From the NCBI RefSeq assembly GCF_039523795.1, contig NZ_BAAAFZ010000053.1, positions 1-64,000 of the forward strand: a stretch of 64,000 nt of DNA, in the 5' to 3' direction. The notes beneath the pieces were generated by a model. It was given only the letters and a program-made list of their open reading frames with translations. It was not told where the DNA came from and did no database searches. Every line of letters begins with the position of its first letter. The first letter of the stretch is position 1. The translations under genes and the position numbers were made by a program. The stretch comes from Craurococcus roseus (GTDB lineage Bacteria > Pseudomonadota > Alphaproteobacteria > Acetobacterales > Acetobacteraceae). Positions 45,083 to 55,157 of the stretch are shown piece after piece.

Positions 45083-47581
45083 GTGAAGCTCGCATCCTTC
45101 ATCCCCAAGGGGGCCGGCACCGCCTCGCTCTGCCCCTGGCAGCACGCCATGGGAGGCGAACCCGGCTCGCCCTCCTTCGTCACCGCCGGCGACGGGCGGA
45201 TCATCGCGGGCTACTACGCGAGCCCGCCCGACGCCGCGTCGTCCTCGCCGGCGGAGCGGGAGGACACGGCCGCGGTGACGAACGCGGCCACCATGAATTT
45301 CGGCACCGGCACCGCGTGGTGGAACGACGTGGCGGTGGTGCCGGCCGCCGCCTACCCGGGGCCAGAGCTTTCGCACTTCCCCGACCCGATCTCCCGCATG
45401 GTGGACGAGGAGCGCCGCCGACAGTTCATGCTGGAGGGGGCGCATTTCGAGAATGAGCGCGCCTTCGTCGTGTGCTTCACCCCGTCCGCCGCCGCCGCCA
45501 GCCGCTTCGGGCAGATGATGTACCGCCGGCGCGGGCGCGATGACGACAACAGCCCGCAGGCTCTCGCGCTGCGCGCCTTCGAGCTCATGCTGCACCGCTT
45601 CGAGACCCGCGCCGGCGCCGCGCTCGGCCTGCGCCGGATGGCCTCCTACCGCCACACGGACATCATGGGGCGGGAGCACCGGCGTGACGAGCTGGTGAAC
45701 TACCTGCACTATTGCCTGACCGGGAAGGCGCTGGAGCTCAACATCCCCGACGCCGCCATGCCGCTTTCCGGCGTGATCGGCGGCGCGGACTTCGAGCCCG
45801 GCCACACCCCGATCGTGGGCGACAGCTACGTGGCCTGCGTCGCCATCAACGGCTTCCCCGCGGAGGCGTGGCCCGGGATCCTCGACAGCGTCTCCACCTT
45901 GCAACTGCCGGGCGGCTACCGCTTCACGCAGCGCGCCATCCCCCGCGACGAGGTGGAGGCGGTGAAGGACATCGACGCGAAGCGGAAGTTCTGGCGACAG
46001 CGGCAGACCCCGTTCTTCGGCACGATCCTCGGACTGGGCGGCGGCTCCACAAACGCCGACGCGGTGAGGATGCACGCGCAGTGCGAAACCTCGCTCGCCC
46101 TGTCCAAGAGCAACCACGTCAAGCACCTCTGGTACTCCGCCACGGTGGTGCTGCGCTCGCGCGACCACCGCGAGCTGCACGGCATGGCCAAGGCGGTGGA
46201 GCAGGCCGTCGGCCGCTGCGGCTTCGGATCCCAGGTGGAGACGGAGAACGCGCCGGATTGCTTCCTCGGGACGCTCCCCGGGAACGTGGTCAACAACGTG
46301 CGCAAGCCGATGATCCACACCTTCAACGCCGCGGACCTCGCCCCGTCCTCCGGCGTCTGGACCGGCTCGCCCGTCAACCCGAACCCGCTCTACCCGCCCG
46401 GCTCGCCCGCGCTCATGCACGCGAGCACGGAGGGAGGGATCCCCTTCCGGTGGAACAACTGCGTCGGGGACAACGGCAACTTCGGGTTCTTCGGCCCTCC
46501 GGGCAGCGGCAAGACGACGCTCCTCAACGTCGCCTGCAAGCAGTTCCTCCGCTACCGCGGGGCCCGGGTGCGCTCCATCGACTTCAAGAGGGGCATGAAG
46601 GCGTCGTGCCTCGCCACCGGCGGGGCCTACCACGAGCTCGGCGCCGACCACAGCCCGGCGTTCTGCCCGTTCGAGCACCTGAAGACGGGCGCCGACCGGG
46701 CGCGGGCCCAGGAGTGGGCGGAAACCGTCTTCCACCTCCAGCACGGCAAGTCGCCTTCCCCCGACCAGCGCGCGGCCATCCACGGGATGGTCGAGATGCT
46801 GAAAACGGAGCCCGTCCGCTCCATCACCAACGCGCTCATGTTTTGCCACGACGCGGAGGTGGCGGCGGCCCTCGAGTTCTACGCCCTGGAGACGGGCCCC
46901 GGCGGGCGCCTGTTCGACGCGGAGAGCAGCGACGCGGCGGACACCCACTGGGACGCCTACGACATCACCGACATCCTCGGCTCCGGCGACAAGATCCTGC
47001 TCCCGGCCCTCATGTGCCTGGAGGACAGGTTCGACCGGATCGAGGACGGCCGCCCCATCCTCGAGACGATAGACGAGGCTTGGGCAGCCGTGGCGCACCC
47101 GCGCTGGCGCCCCCGGATCCGCCAGCGGTGGAAGACGAAGCGCAGCAAGGTGGTGTCCATCGGGATCGCCACGCAGAACCTCGCGGACATCGTCAACCGC
47201 GAGGCCGGCGACGGCGGGCTCCTCTCCATCCTGCTCGAGAGCGTGCCGACGCGCATCTACGGCGCGAACCCGGAAGCCCAGCTGGGCGGCACCGACGACG
47301 AGAAGGGCCCGGCCGATTTCTACAAGGCGTTCGGCGTCCGCCGGCAGGGCCGCGAGGTGATCCGCACGCTCGAGAAGGCCCGGGAATACTTCATCACCAG
47401 CCCGGAGGGGCGCCGCGCCGTCAACTTCGGCTTCGGGCCAGCCGCGCTCGCCTTCGCCGCCGCCACCGGCGAGGAGGAGGTGCGCCGCGTCGATGAGTAC
47501 GTGGCCCGCTACGGCGACGACTGGAAGTGGCGTTGGCTCGAGAGGAAGGGGGTTGACCATGCGGCGCTTCTTCGCGGTTAG
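45083..47581 (+). CDS. trbE: TrbE/VirB4-type conjugation ATPase
   Basis: 832 residues from GTG 45083. The N-terminal VirB4 domain is followed by a P-loop ATPase core with Walker A GPPGSGKTTLL (~residue 471) and Walker B-like LETIDEAWAA. It is full length for TrbE. This is the largest energising subunit of the type IV secretion channel, at the inner membrane, interacting with TrbD and TrbC. Its end overlaps trbJ by 23 bases. Confidence 0.93.
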   Translation: MKLASFIPKGAGTASLCPWQHAMGGEPGSPSFVTAGDGRIIAGYYASPPDAASSSPAEREDTAAVTNAATMNFGTGTAWWNDVAVVPAAAYPGPELSHFPDPISRMVDEERRRQFMLEGAHFENERAFVVCFTPSAAAASRFGQMMYRRRGRDDDNSPQALALRAFELMLHRFETRAGAALGLRRMASYRHTDIMGREHRRDELVNYLHYCLTGKALELNIPDAAMPLSGVIGGADFEPGHTPIVGDSYVACVAINGFPAEAWPGILDSVSTLQLPGGYRFTQRAIPRDEVEAVKDIDAKRKFWRQRQTPFFGTILGLGGGSTNADAVRMHAQCETSLALSKSNHVKHLWYSATVVLRSRDHRELHGMAKAVEQAVGRCGFGSQVETENAPDCFLGTLPGNVVNNVRKPMIHTFNAADLAPSSGVWTGSPVNPNPLYPPGSPALMHASTEGGIPFRWNNCVGDNGNFGFFGPPGSGKTTLLNVACKQFLRYRGARVRSIDFKRGMKASCLATGGAYHELGADHSPAFCPFEHLKTGADRARAQEWAETVFHLQHGKSPSPDQRAAIHGMVEMLKTEPVRSITNALMFCHDAEVAAALEFYALETGPGGRLFDAESSDAADTHWDAYDITDILGSGDKILLPALMCLEDRFDRIEDGRPILETIDEAWAAVAHPRWRPRIRQRWKTKRSKVVSIGIATQNLADIVNREAGDGGLLSILLESVPTRIYGANPEAQLGGTDDEKGPADFYKAFGVRRQGREVIRTLEKAREYFITSPEGRRAVNFGFGPAALAFAAATGEEEVRRVDEYVARYGDDWKWRWLERKGVDHAALLRG

Positions 47582-48284
47582 CCTCACCGCGGCGCTGGCG
47601 TGCACGCCGGTTTCGCCGCCGCGCCCGGCCCGTGCGCAGCTCGCCACCGTCTGCGTCAACTGCGCGGACAGGATCCAACAGCTCATCGGCCACGCGAAGG
47701 ATCTGGAGCACCTCGCGGAGACGATCACCATGCGCGTGAACCAAGCGCAGATGCTCCAGAACCAGATCACCAACATGATCTCGCTCCCGGGCGCGATCTG
47801 GCACCAGATCGAAGGCAACTTCACCGCGACGCAAAACCTGTTCAGCCAGGGCATGCACCTGCGGAACAGCATCGGCTTCGCCAGCTCTCAGCTCAACAGC
47901 TACCGGGGTCTGCTCGGTCAGGTCATCAACATGAAGGACCAGTACGGCCGCTGGAGCGAGCAGGCCAACGACAACGTGGCCGCGTCCCTCCGCGGCTTCG
48001 GCCTCATGCGCGACCAGATGGCCGGCGACCGCGCCGTGGTGGACGTGATCCGCGCCCGCTCCTCCGGGGCGGAGGGCATGAAGCAGGCCCTGCAGGCGAA
48101 CGTCGAAATGGGCGGCGCGATGGTGAACGAGCTGCACCGGCTCCGCGAGATCGCGCTGGAGGACGCCCGCCAGCACGCCAACGCCTTGGCCATTGAGGCG
48201 GAGCGCCGCGCCACCGAGGAGGCGTCGGACACGCAGTTCTACGGCACCCCGCCCCAGCCCGAAGCCGGCAACAAGAGGTATTGA
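47559..48284 (+). CDS. trbJ: TrbJ (VirB5-like) conjugal transfer protein
   Basis: 241 residues from ATG 47559. A signal peptide ends at ARAQLA, followed by a CxxC (VNCADRIQ with VCVNC) and long helices (LEHLAETITMRVNQAQMLQN), as in TrbJ/VirB5 minor pilus or adhesin proteins exported to the pilus tip. It sits between trbE and the small trbK-like gene, the order of alphaproteobacterial trb operons. Confidence 0.88.
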   Translation: MRRFFAVSLTAALACTPVSPPRPARAQLATVCVNCADRIQQLIGHAKDLEHLAETITMRVNQAQMLQNQITNMISLPGAIWHQIEGNFTATQNLFSQGMHLRNSIGFASSQLNSYRGLLGQVINMKDQYGRWSEQANDNVAASLRGFGLMRDQMAGDRAVVDVIRARSSGAEGMKQALQANVEMGGAMVNELHRLREIALEDARQHANALAIEAERRATEEASDTQFYGTPPQPEAGNKRY

Positions 48285-48286
48285 GA

Positions 48287-48517
48287 ATGCTCGCCAAGGT
48301 CATCGTGGTGGTGCTCGCGCTCGCCGGCGTCGGCGGGATCGGCGGCGGATCGGCCTACGTCGCCTACCGCCAGGGCGTGGAGGACGCGCGCGGGCTCTGT
48401 GTCCTCACCGCGTCCGAGATGGCGGCGCAGGTGGCTGCCGCCATGCCGAAGCCCGAGGGCAACGGCGATTTCTTCCGCGGCCCGCAGCAGCCCACCCGCG
48501 GCAACCGGCGCTATTGA
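48287..48517 (+). CDS. trbK: TrbK-like small membrane protein (possible entry exclusion)
   Basis: 76 residues from ATG 48287 (AAGAGG upstream). One membrane helix (VIVVVLALAGVGGIGGGSAY) and a short periplasmic tail with a single Cys. Position between trbJ and trbL is that of trbK, whose product blocks entry of a second related plasmid. Sequence support is weak because these proteins vary greatly, so the name rests mainly on position. Confidence 0.6.
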   Translation: MLAKVIVVVLALAGVGGIGGGSAYVAYRQGVEDARGLCVLTASEMAAQVAAAMPKPEGNGDFFRGPQQPTRGNRRY

Positions 48518-48518
48518 C

Positions 48519-49799
48519 GTGGAGCGGATCCGCCCGGCGCCGCTCTGGACCGTCCTCGCCCTCTACGCGGCCTCCGTGGCGCTCGCCGCGGCCCCGGCGC
48601 ACGCGCAGGTGGTGGCGGGGATGGTCAACAGCATCCCCGACGCCTTCCAGAACGCCAGCGCCATGGAGCCGGCGCTCCGGACGGTGGCGCTCCAGCTCTT
48701 CGGCTTCCTGGTGGTGATGGAGCTCGCCTTCGCGCTCGGCATGCTCTGGATGGACGGGCAGGCCAGCACGCCCAACATCCTCGCGCTCTTCGTCAAGCAG
48801 GGCGTGCTCATCGGCCTGTTCGCCCTGTTCATCGAAGCGGGCCCTACGATCTGCCGCGAGATCTTCTTGTGGATGGTCCGCAATGCCAACGCGGCCGTCG
48901 CCGCCATGGGCGGCAGCGTGAACATGAGCCCCGGCGACATCATCGGCATCGGGGCGAACATGGTGCAGGTGATCTGGGACTCCATGAGCTGGAGCCCGAA
49001 GTCGCTGGTGCTCCTGCTCTGCGGCGCCATCGTCATCTGGACCTTCGCGGAGATCGTGGGGGAGATCATCCTCGTGACGATCCGCGGCTACCTGTTCGCC
49101 GCGTGGTCCGCCTTGATGATGGGCTTCGGCGGCAGCGCCTTCACCCGCGAAATCGCCATCGGCCAGCTCCGCCTCGCCTTCGCCATCGGCACGCAGCGGT
49201 TCATCCTCCAGTGCATCGTCGGCGTCGGAGAGATGCTGATGAACGGGTGGGCCGCGCAGATGCGCGCCGGCGCCATCGACTACCCGAAGTGCATCGGCAT
49301 GGTGGCGGTGTCGCTGGTGCTCTGGCGGCTCGCCAAGACGCTGCCCAGCGAGGCCCACAGCCTCATCACCGGCGCCGCCACCGGCATGACGCGCGCCAGC
49401 CTCGCCGGCGCCGTGCGCGACGGGATTATGTCCGCCGCCAAGGCCGGAGTGGGCACCGCCGCGATGGGCGGCGGGATCGGCGCGGCCTTCGACCAGGCCA
49501 AGGCGCAGCTCGAGGCCACCTCCGGCAAGGGCGGCTCCGGCGGCGGCTCCAGCTACCCGGGCAGCAGCTTGGGCGGGCAGATCGCCAACGGCGCGAAGCT
49601 CGCCGCCATGACGGCGCGGAACATGGGCGAAGCCTACGCCTCCGACGTGGGCCGCCGCCTGTCCGGCGCCCCGGGCGCCTCCGCCGGCTTCCTCGGCGCC
49701 CGCATAGCCCGCCATTCCGGCGGTGCCGCCGCCTCCACCCGCGGCGACACCGCGGCGAGGAACGCCGCGCGCGCCGCCGAACCCGCCTACGACCCGTGA
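48519..49799 (+). CDS. trbL: TrbL (VirB6-like) channel protein
   Basis: 426 residues from GTG 48519. A signal sequence is followed by at least six membrane helices (LQLFGFLVVMELAFALGML, GVLIGLFALFIEAG, and a LLLCGAIVIWTFAEIVGEI stretch), and then a long Gly/Ala/Ser-rich cytoplasmic tail. This is the polytopic core of the translocation channel. Length and layout fit TrbL. Confidence 0.88.
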   Translation: MERIRPAPLWTVLALYAASVALAAAPAHAQVVAGMVNSIPDAFQNASAMEPALRTVALQLFGFLVVMELAFALGMLWMDGQASTPNILALFVKQGVLIGLFALFIEAGPTICREIFLWMVRNANAAVAAMGGSVNMSPGDIIGIGANMVQVIWDSMSWSPKSLVLLLCGAIVIWTFAEIVGEIILVTIRGYLFAAWSALMMGFGGSAFTREIAIGQLRLAFAIGTQRFILQCIVGVGEMLMNGWAAQMRAGAIDYPKCIGMVAVSLVLWRLAKTLPSEAHSLITGAATGMTRASLAGAVRDGIMSAAKAGVGTAAMGGGIGAAFDQAKAQLEATSGKGGSGGGSSYPGSSLGGQIANGAKLAAMTARNMGEAYASDVGRRLSGAPGASAGFLGARIARHSGGAAASTRGDTAARNAARAAEPAYDP

Positions 49800-49806
49800 G
49801 GACGCG

Positions 49807-50553
49807 ATGAAGCGCGACAGCACCATTCCCGCGGACGGCAGCGGCGACCCGAAGCCCCCCGGCGGCACCGGCGCGTGGGACTCCATCGTGGAGATGTCCC
49901 AGGCCAACAACCGCCGCGGCTTCATCGCCCTCATGGGCGGGATGGCCTTCGGCGCGGTGGGGGCCGGGGCGACGCTCTACCGCGTGGTGGTGCCGGGCCC
50001 GGCGCCGTTGCTGGCGGAGATGTGCCGCGGGGACGTGCTCGCGGTGCGCTCCCTCGACATGCCGGCCGGGCGCCCGGCACTCGAGGACATCGCGGAGGAC
50101 TTGAAAGCGTGGGTCCGCGGCGCCCGTGAAGTCTCCTTCGATCGGGACTTCACCATCCGGCAGGCCCAGCGGACCTACAACATGACCCGCGGCGGCTCCC
50201 AGGCGGAGGTGGACCTCCAGGACCACCACCGCCGGCTCGATCCCGTGGGCACGGCCAAGACCAAGAGTGTCAGGGTGGAGCGGCAGACCGCCATGGCGGA
50301 GGGCGGCCGGGCGGACTCCAACGCTTGGCTGCTCGAGTGGCGCGAGCTGCACAAGGGCCGCGACGGGGTGCTCGTCTCGAGCACCGACTGGCGGTGCCGC
50401 ACCACCTTCGTGCTCAACCCGCCGACTACCCGCGACGCGCTCGAGAAGAGCCCGCACGGCGTCTATGTGGAATCCTACCATTGGGAAGCCGTGCCCAGCC
50501 GCAACGCGCCCGCGCGCCCTGGCACGCAGGCCAACCGCGGGGGGAACGGTTGA
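49807..50553 (+). CDS. trbF: TrbF (VirB8-like) conjugal transfer protein
   Basis: 248 residues from ATG 49807. A short cytoplasmic N-terminus, one membrane helix (FIALMGGMAFGAVGAGATLY) and a periplasmic NTF2-like domain (ARRTYNM region, LLEWRE) are typical of VirB8 proteins, which nucleate the inner-membrane complex. The stop overlaps trbG. Confidence 0.9.
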   Translation: MKRDSTIPADGSGDPKPPGGTGAWDSIVEMSQANNRRGFIALMGGMAFGAVGAGATLYRVVVPGPAPLLAEMCRGDVLAVRSLDMPAGRPALEDIAEDLKAWVRGAREVSFDRDFTIRQAQRTYNMTRGGSQAEVDLQDHHRRLDPVGTAKTKSVRVERQTAMAEGGRADSNAWLLEWRELHKGRDGVLVSSTDWRCRTTFVLNPPTTRDALEKSPHGVYVESYHWEAVPSRNAPARPGTQANRGGNG

Positions 50554-51551
50554 TGCGCCGCCCCGGGCTCTGCGCCGGCGCGTCCGCGCTGGCCCTCGCC
50601 CTCGTCTTTCCGGCCGGCGCGCAGGACGTGCCCGCCCTGCCCGGGGGCGCGACCACGACCACGACGGCCGCCGCCGGCGCGCAGGGCAACGGCGCCCCGC
50701 CGCAGGCCGCGATCCCCGGCACCATGCCCCCCGCTCTGCCCGCCATGTCGCCCGGCGCCCGGCTGGCGGCCCGCGCGGCGCGCGCGCTCGGCATGTCGTC
50801 GCGCTGGCGCTCGCGGAGCTGCGGCACCGCCATGGGCGCCGACGGCGTGCTGGAGGTGCAGCACGGCGCGTGCGAGCCCGTGCTGGTGTGCTCGCCCTTC
50901 CGGTGGTGCGTGGTGGCGCTCGAGCCCGGCGAGGGCCCGACCGACCTTCCCGACATCGGTGATCCGCGCTGGCAGTACCAGCTCCGGTGGGCCGTGGAGG
51001 GCATGCGCCGCGTCATGCACATCCGCTTCCGCCCGACCGACGCGGGGCTGGATTCCAACTTCGTCCTCAACACCAACCAGCGGTCCATCACGCTGCGGCT
51101 GCAATCGACGCAGCGCAGCTACATGCCGTTCCTGAAGCTGGGAAACCCCAACTTCGTGGCCCGGCAGCAATGGGCCCGCGCCGCGGCGCTGGAGTCCGTC
51201 GCCGGGGTGCGCGCGGGCGGGGGCGCGGCGTGCGACGGCATGCCCACCGTGCCCCCATCCGCCTACGCGATCGACGCGCCGCGCCGCTCCAGGCCGTGGG
51301 CCCCGGTGCAGGTTTACGGCGTCACGACCGCCAACGGCGCGCGCACCTGCATCGAGTTCCCGGCTGACATCGGGAGCGTCGATTTCCCCACGCTGGTGGT
51401 GCGCGACGCCGGAGGTGTCCACCAGCTCGTCACCTCCCGGCTCATCGGCCGGCGCATGGAGGTGGATGCGCTGGTCAACAGCATGGAGCTCGTGACCGGC
51501 GTGGGCCGGTCGCAGGTGTCCGTGTCCATCGCCCGGAAGGAATACCGTTGA
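50553..51551 (+). CDS. trbG: TrbG (VirB9-like) outer-membrane-complex protein
   Basis: 332 residues. A signal peptide ends at GAQDV, followed by a linker rich in Pro/Ala/Thr and two beta domains. Conserved features are IRFRPTDAGLDSNFVLNT, RSYMPF and the C-terminal PVQVYGVTTANGARTCIEFP region. It forms the periplasmic/outer-membrane core with TrbH and TrbI. It overlaps both neighbours, so coupling is tight. Confidence 0.9.
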   Translation: MRRPGLCAGASALALALVFPAGAQDVPALPGGATTTTTAAAGAQGNGAPPQAAIPGTMPPALPAMSPGARLAARAARALGMSSRWRSRSCGTAMGADGVLEVQHGACEPVLVCSPFRWCVVALEPGEGPTDLPDIGDPRWQYQLRWAVEGMRRVMHIRFRPTDAGLDSNFVLNTNQRSITLRLQSTQRSYMPFLKLGNPNFVARQQWARAAALESVAGVRAGGGAACDGMPTVPPSAYAIDAPRRSRPWAPVQVYGVTTANGARTCIEFPADIGSVDFPTLVVRDAGGVHQLVTSRLIGRRMEVDALVNSMELVTGVGRSQVSVSIARKEYR

Positions 51552-51988
51552 TGCGGCGCCAGCTGCTCGCCCTCGCCCTGCTCGCGCCCGCCGCGGCGGG
51601 GTGCGCCTCCCTCGGCGGCGGGCCGGAGATGCCCGGGAGCTTCGTGGCGGAGGGGATCGCGCCGGCCGACGCGCCGGCCATTTCCTCCACCGTCGCCTCT
51701 TTCGTCACCATGCGGGCCCCGCCGGGCCCGATCGCCCTGGACGCGCCGGAAGGCGACCCGGCGGACCTCGCGGAGAAGGTGGCCGCGGACCTCCGCGCTG
51801 CCGGGCACGCCGTCTCGCCCTCCGGCCGCAACCGCCTCTCCTACCGGGTGGAGGAGCACGCGCGCGGCGCCTACCTGGTGCGGATCGCGCTGGACGGCGA
51901 ACGCGCCGCACGCATCCTCGCGCGCGGCCACGGCGGCAGGCTGGAGCCGGCCACCCCCTACACCGTCACGCTCGCGGAGGCGAAGTGA
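51551..51988 (+). CDS. trbH: TrbH (VirB7-like) lipoprotein
   Basis: 145 residues. Lipobox AAAGC, followed by a compact domain (DLAEKVAADLRAAGHAV, RNRLSYRVEEHARGAYLVRI) of the TrbH type. It stabilises TrbG at the outer membrane. The start overlaps trbG and the stop overlaps trbI, each by one base. Confidence 0.85.
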   Translation: MRRQLLALALLAPAAAGCASLGGGPEMPGSFVAEGIAPADAPAISSTVASFVTMRAPPGPIALDAPEGDPADLAEKVAADLRAAGHAVSPSGRNRLSYRVEEHARGAYLVRIALDGERAARILARGHGGRLEPATPYTVTLAEAK

Positions 51989-53286
51989 TGGCGCCCGATC
52001 CGCAGCGCCTCGCCGCCGTCCCGGGCCGCCCCTCCCCCAAGCGGCTCGGGAAGCTGCCCATCTACATCGGCATCGGCGTCGTCACCGTCGTGGGCCTCGT
52101 CCCGCTCGGCTTCGTCATGCGCGAGATCATCCGCGACGCCCAGGTGAGCAGCGCCACCCGCCTGGACGCCGGCCCGGCCAGCCCAGGCGACGCCATCGCG
52201 GCGGAAGCCACCGGCTTCACCGCGGCGGAGGGCCCGCCTTTCATCGAGGCCGCGGCGAGCACGCCGGGGCCCGACACCAACCAGCGCAACACCGCCGCCG
52301 CCGGCGCCGGCTCCTCGCCGCAGCAGCCGCCGGACGTGCATGCTCAGGCCCGCCTGCGTGCATGGGAGAACTATTACCAGCAGCTCGCCCAGCTCCAGGA
52401 CGATAGGCGCCGCGGCGCCGTGGAGGCGATGCGCGCCGATACCGCAGCCCTCGCCGCGCAGCGCCAGGGGCAGACCGGCGGCGGCGGGCAGCAGCAGGGC
52501 CAGCAACGGCCGGGCCAGCCCGGGCAGGCCGGGCAAGCCGGCCCGGGGCAGGAGACGCGGCCGGGCGATCTCTACCAGGGCCCGGTGAACGCCGCGGGCC
52601 TCTACCTTTCCACCTCGCCCATCCCGGCGCAGTCGCCATACGAGCTGAAGGGCGGCATCTCCCGCATCCCCTTCCGGCTCGATCAGGACATCTCCAGCGA
52701 CGCGCAGGGGCAGTTCACCGCGACCGTGACCAAGCACGTCATGGATGAGATCAGCCCGGGGCGCGACCTCATCCTGATACCGCAAGGCGCCACGCTGCGC
52801 GGCGTCTACGAGGACCAGTTGGGCTACGGCAGCGAGCGCCTGCCCATCGCCATCACGTCGATCACCTACCCGGCCACCGGCAACCCGGCCTGCCCCGGCC
52901 GCGAGGAAATGCCGATCGGCTCCATGCCCGGCGCGGACGGTTCCGGGCGTTACGGCCTCCGCGACAAGGTGGACCGCCACTATGGGCGGCTCATCCTCAA
53001 CGCAGCGATCATCGCGGCCGGGGGCGCGGCCACGCAGCTCGCGCAGCCCCGGGGCGGCAGCCGCGGCGGCTTCGACGTGGGCTCCATCCTCGCCGGGCAG
53101 GCCGCGCTCACTACGCAGCAGATCCTCGGGCAGACGGTGCAACGCGACCTCAACGTGAAGCCCACCTTCGAGGCGCGCGCGGGCCTGCCGGGCACGCTCC
53201 AGCTCACCAAGACGATCGGCTTCGACGCGCCGTGGATCCCGGGCCGCGGGTTCTGCGGCGCCGAACCCGGGGCGGTGATCCGGTGA
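51988..53286 (+). CDS. trbI: TrbI (VirB10-like) conjugal transfer protein
   Basis: 432 residues. A cytoplasmic N-terminus, one membrane helix (IYIGIGVVTVVGLVPLGFVM), a long Pro/Gln-rich periplasmic linker (GQQQGQQRPGQPGQAGQAG) and the C-terminal beta-barrel domain (DLILIPQGATLRGVYEDQ, RDLNVKPTFEARAG) that spans to the outer membrane in VirB10. It links ATP use at the inner membrane with channel opening. The stop overlaps traG (GTGA). Confidence 0.92.
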   Translation: MAPDPQRLAAVPGRPSPKRLGKLPIYIGIGVVTVVGLVPLGFVMREIIRDAQVSSATRLDAGPASPGDAIAAEATGFTAAEGPPFIEAAASTPGPDTNQRNTAAAGAGSSPQQPPDVHAQARLRAWENYYQQLAQLQDDRRRGAVEAMRADTAALAAQRQGQTGGGGQQQGQQRPGQPGQAGQAGPGQETRPGDLYQGPVNAAGLYLSTSPIPAQSPYELKGGISRIPFRLDQDISSDAQGQFTATVTKHVMDEISPGRDLILIPQGATLRGVYEDQLGYGSERLPIAITSITYPATGNPACPGREEMPIGSMPGADGSGRYGLRDKVDRHYGRLILNAAIIAAGGAATQLAQPRGGSRGGFDVGSILAGQAALTTQQILGQTVQRDLNVKPTFEARAGLPGTLQLTKTIGFDAPWIPGRGFCGAEPGAVIR

Positions 53287-55157
53287 ACGGCGCGGCCCTT
53301 CCCGGCGCCGACGCCGCCGGCCCTCCCCCGCGCTCCGCCGGCCGCAAGCTGGCGGGGCTGCTCGCCACCACCGCGCTCACGGTGCTGGCCGTGAGCGTGC
53401 CGATCACCCAATGGATGGCGGGCCGGCTCGGGCACCACTCGAAGCTGGGGGAGCCGTGGTTCGACGGGTGGTACGCGCCCTGGAGCTGGATCCAGTGGCG
53501 CATGGCGGGCTGGCCCACGCCTGGCGCCGCCCGCACCTACGAGCTCCTGGACGGCGGCTTGATGATGGCCGTGTGCGCCCTCCCCATGCTCGCGGGGTGG
53601 GCGCTCTCGCAGAAGAAGAACAAGCCGCGGAAGCACGAGGGCGTGCATGGCACCGCCCGCCTCGCGCAGCGCGCCGACCTTGAGGCCGCGCGCCTGCTCC
53701 CGGCGCGGGCCGGGATCCTCTCCCGCCGGCAGCCGGAGGTGGCGGGCTGGTATCTGGCCGCCCACGAGGAGAAGGACGGCAGCTTGACCTACATCCGGCA
53801 CGATGGGCCGGACCACTTGGGGGTGTTCGGCCCCCCTCGCTGCGGCAAGACCGCGGGCCCCGTGGTGATGAATTGCCTGTCCGGCGAGGCGGAATCGCTG
53901 GTGGTGTTCGACACCAAGGGCAGCATCTACCGCGACACCGCCGGCTGGCGGAAGAGCGCGGGCCAGAAGGTGCTCCGCTGGGATCTCATGGCGACCGAGA
54001 ATCGCGTGCGGTGGAACCCGCTGCGCGAGGTGCGCCTTGGCACGATCCACGAGTATTCGGACGCCGCCACCATCATTGAGCACGTCGCGGACCCGTCCGG
54101 CGAGGGCCTGGACGGCGGGCGCGATCACTTCCCGCCGGTGGCGGCGGAGTTCCTCTCCGGCCTCACCCTCTTCGTGCTCTACGAACGCCGCGCCCGCGGC
54201 GAGTGGGCCTGCTTGGCGGACGTGCTCCGCGCGCTGGCGGACCCCGACCGCGAGCCGGTGAAGCTCTATAAGGCGATGGCGGAGAACCGCTGCGGGCCCG
54301 GCGGCGCGCGCCACGAGGAGATCGCCTCCGCCGGCGCCGCGCAGTTGAAGCGGCCGGACAAGGAGCGCGGCTCCGTCCACTCCACCGCCGGCCGGATGCT
54401 GCGGCTCTTCCGCGATCCGATCGTGGCGCGGAACACGGCCGCTTCGGACTTCTCCATCGCGGACATCATGGACGCGGAGGATCCCGTGTCCCTCTACGTG
54501 ATCCCGCGCGAGGAGCACCGGCTGCGGCTGCGCCCGCTCACCCGCCTGTTCGTCAGCTTGATGGGCGGGCGGCTGGCCAGCGTGGAAACCGTGAAGGGCA
54601 GCAACCGCCCCCACCGCCACAGCCTGCGGTTCATCTACGACGAGTTCCCGGCCGATGGCGCGCAGGAATACTTCGTCTCCTTCATGGCCCGGTGCCCGGA
54701 GTACGGCATTCGCGTGATGGTGCTGGCGCAGGATTACCAGCAGATCACCAAGGAATACGGGCCGAACGAAACCGTCACCGGCGTCTGCACCATCAAGCTC
54801 GGTTACACGCCCGCCAACGGGAAGACGGCGGAGTGGATGTCGGAGTGGAGCGGCCGGGAGACGCGCATCACGGAGGACGTGTCGGAGAGCGGCAGCACCG
54901 GCGACGCGAAGCGCGGCTTCAACCGCGCATACCACACCGTCTCGCGCCAGCTCCTCACGCCCGACGAAGTGGAGCGCATCCCCACCCCGCAGAAGGACGG
55001 CGCGGGCCGGATTGTCTCGCCCGGCAAGGTGCTCATCAAGGTGGCGGGCATGCAGACCGCGCTCGAGACGCAGGCTTGCTACTTCTTCGATCCGGCCTTC
55101 AGCGCGCGCGCCGCGATCCCGGCGCCGCCGACAGACACCATGCGGAGGGCAGCATGA
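53283..55157 (+). CDS. traG: TraG/VirD4-type coupling protein
   Basis: 624 residues from GTG 53283. Two N-terminal membrane helices are followed by a large P-loop ATPase domain with Walker A GPPRCGKTAGP (~residue 182) and Walker B (LRFIYDEFP). It brings the relaxase-DNA complex to the channel. In place of the common GPTRSGK it has GPPRCGK, which is tolerated in this family. It overlaps traF by four bases, and the gene order trbI-traG-traF implies one transcript. Confidence 0.92.
   Translation: MNGAALPGADAAGPPPRSAGRKLAGLLATTALTVLAVSVPITQWMAGRLGHHSKLGEPWFDGWYAPWSWIQWRMAGWPTPGAARTYELLDGGLMMAVCALPMLAGWALSQKKNKPRKHEGVHGTARLAQRADLEAARLLPARAGILSRRQPEVAGWYLAAHEEKDGSLTYIRHDGPDHLGVFGPPRCGKTAGPVVMNCLSGEAESLVVFDTKGSIYRDTAGWRKSAGQKVLRWDLMATENRVRWNPLREVRLGTIHEYSDAATIIEHVADPSGEGLDGGRDHFPPVAAEFLSGLTLFVLYERRARGEWACLADVLRALADPDREPVKLYKAMAENRCGPGGARHEEIASAGAAQLKRPDKERGSVHSTAGRMLRLFRDPIVARNTAASDFSIADIMDAEDPVSLYVIPREEHRLRLRPLTRLFVSLMGGRLASVETVKGSNRPHRHSLRFIYDEFPADGAQEYFVSFMARCPEYGIRVMVLAQDYQQITKEYGPNETVTGVCTIKLGYTPANGKTAEWMSEWSGRETRITEDVSESGSTGDAKRGFNRAYHTVSRQLLTPDEVERIPTPQKDGAGRIVSPGKVLIKVAGMQTALETQACYFFDPAFSARAAIPAPPTDTMRRAA

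Noticed and set aside
43410..53286. Calling the secretion genes virB1-virB11
   Set aside because: The order B-C-D-E-J-K-L-F-G-H-I with traG and traF is the trb (IncP) plan, not the virB order.
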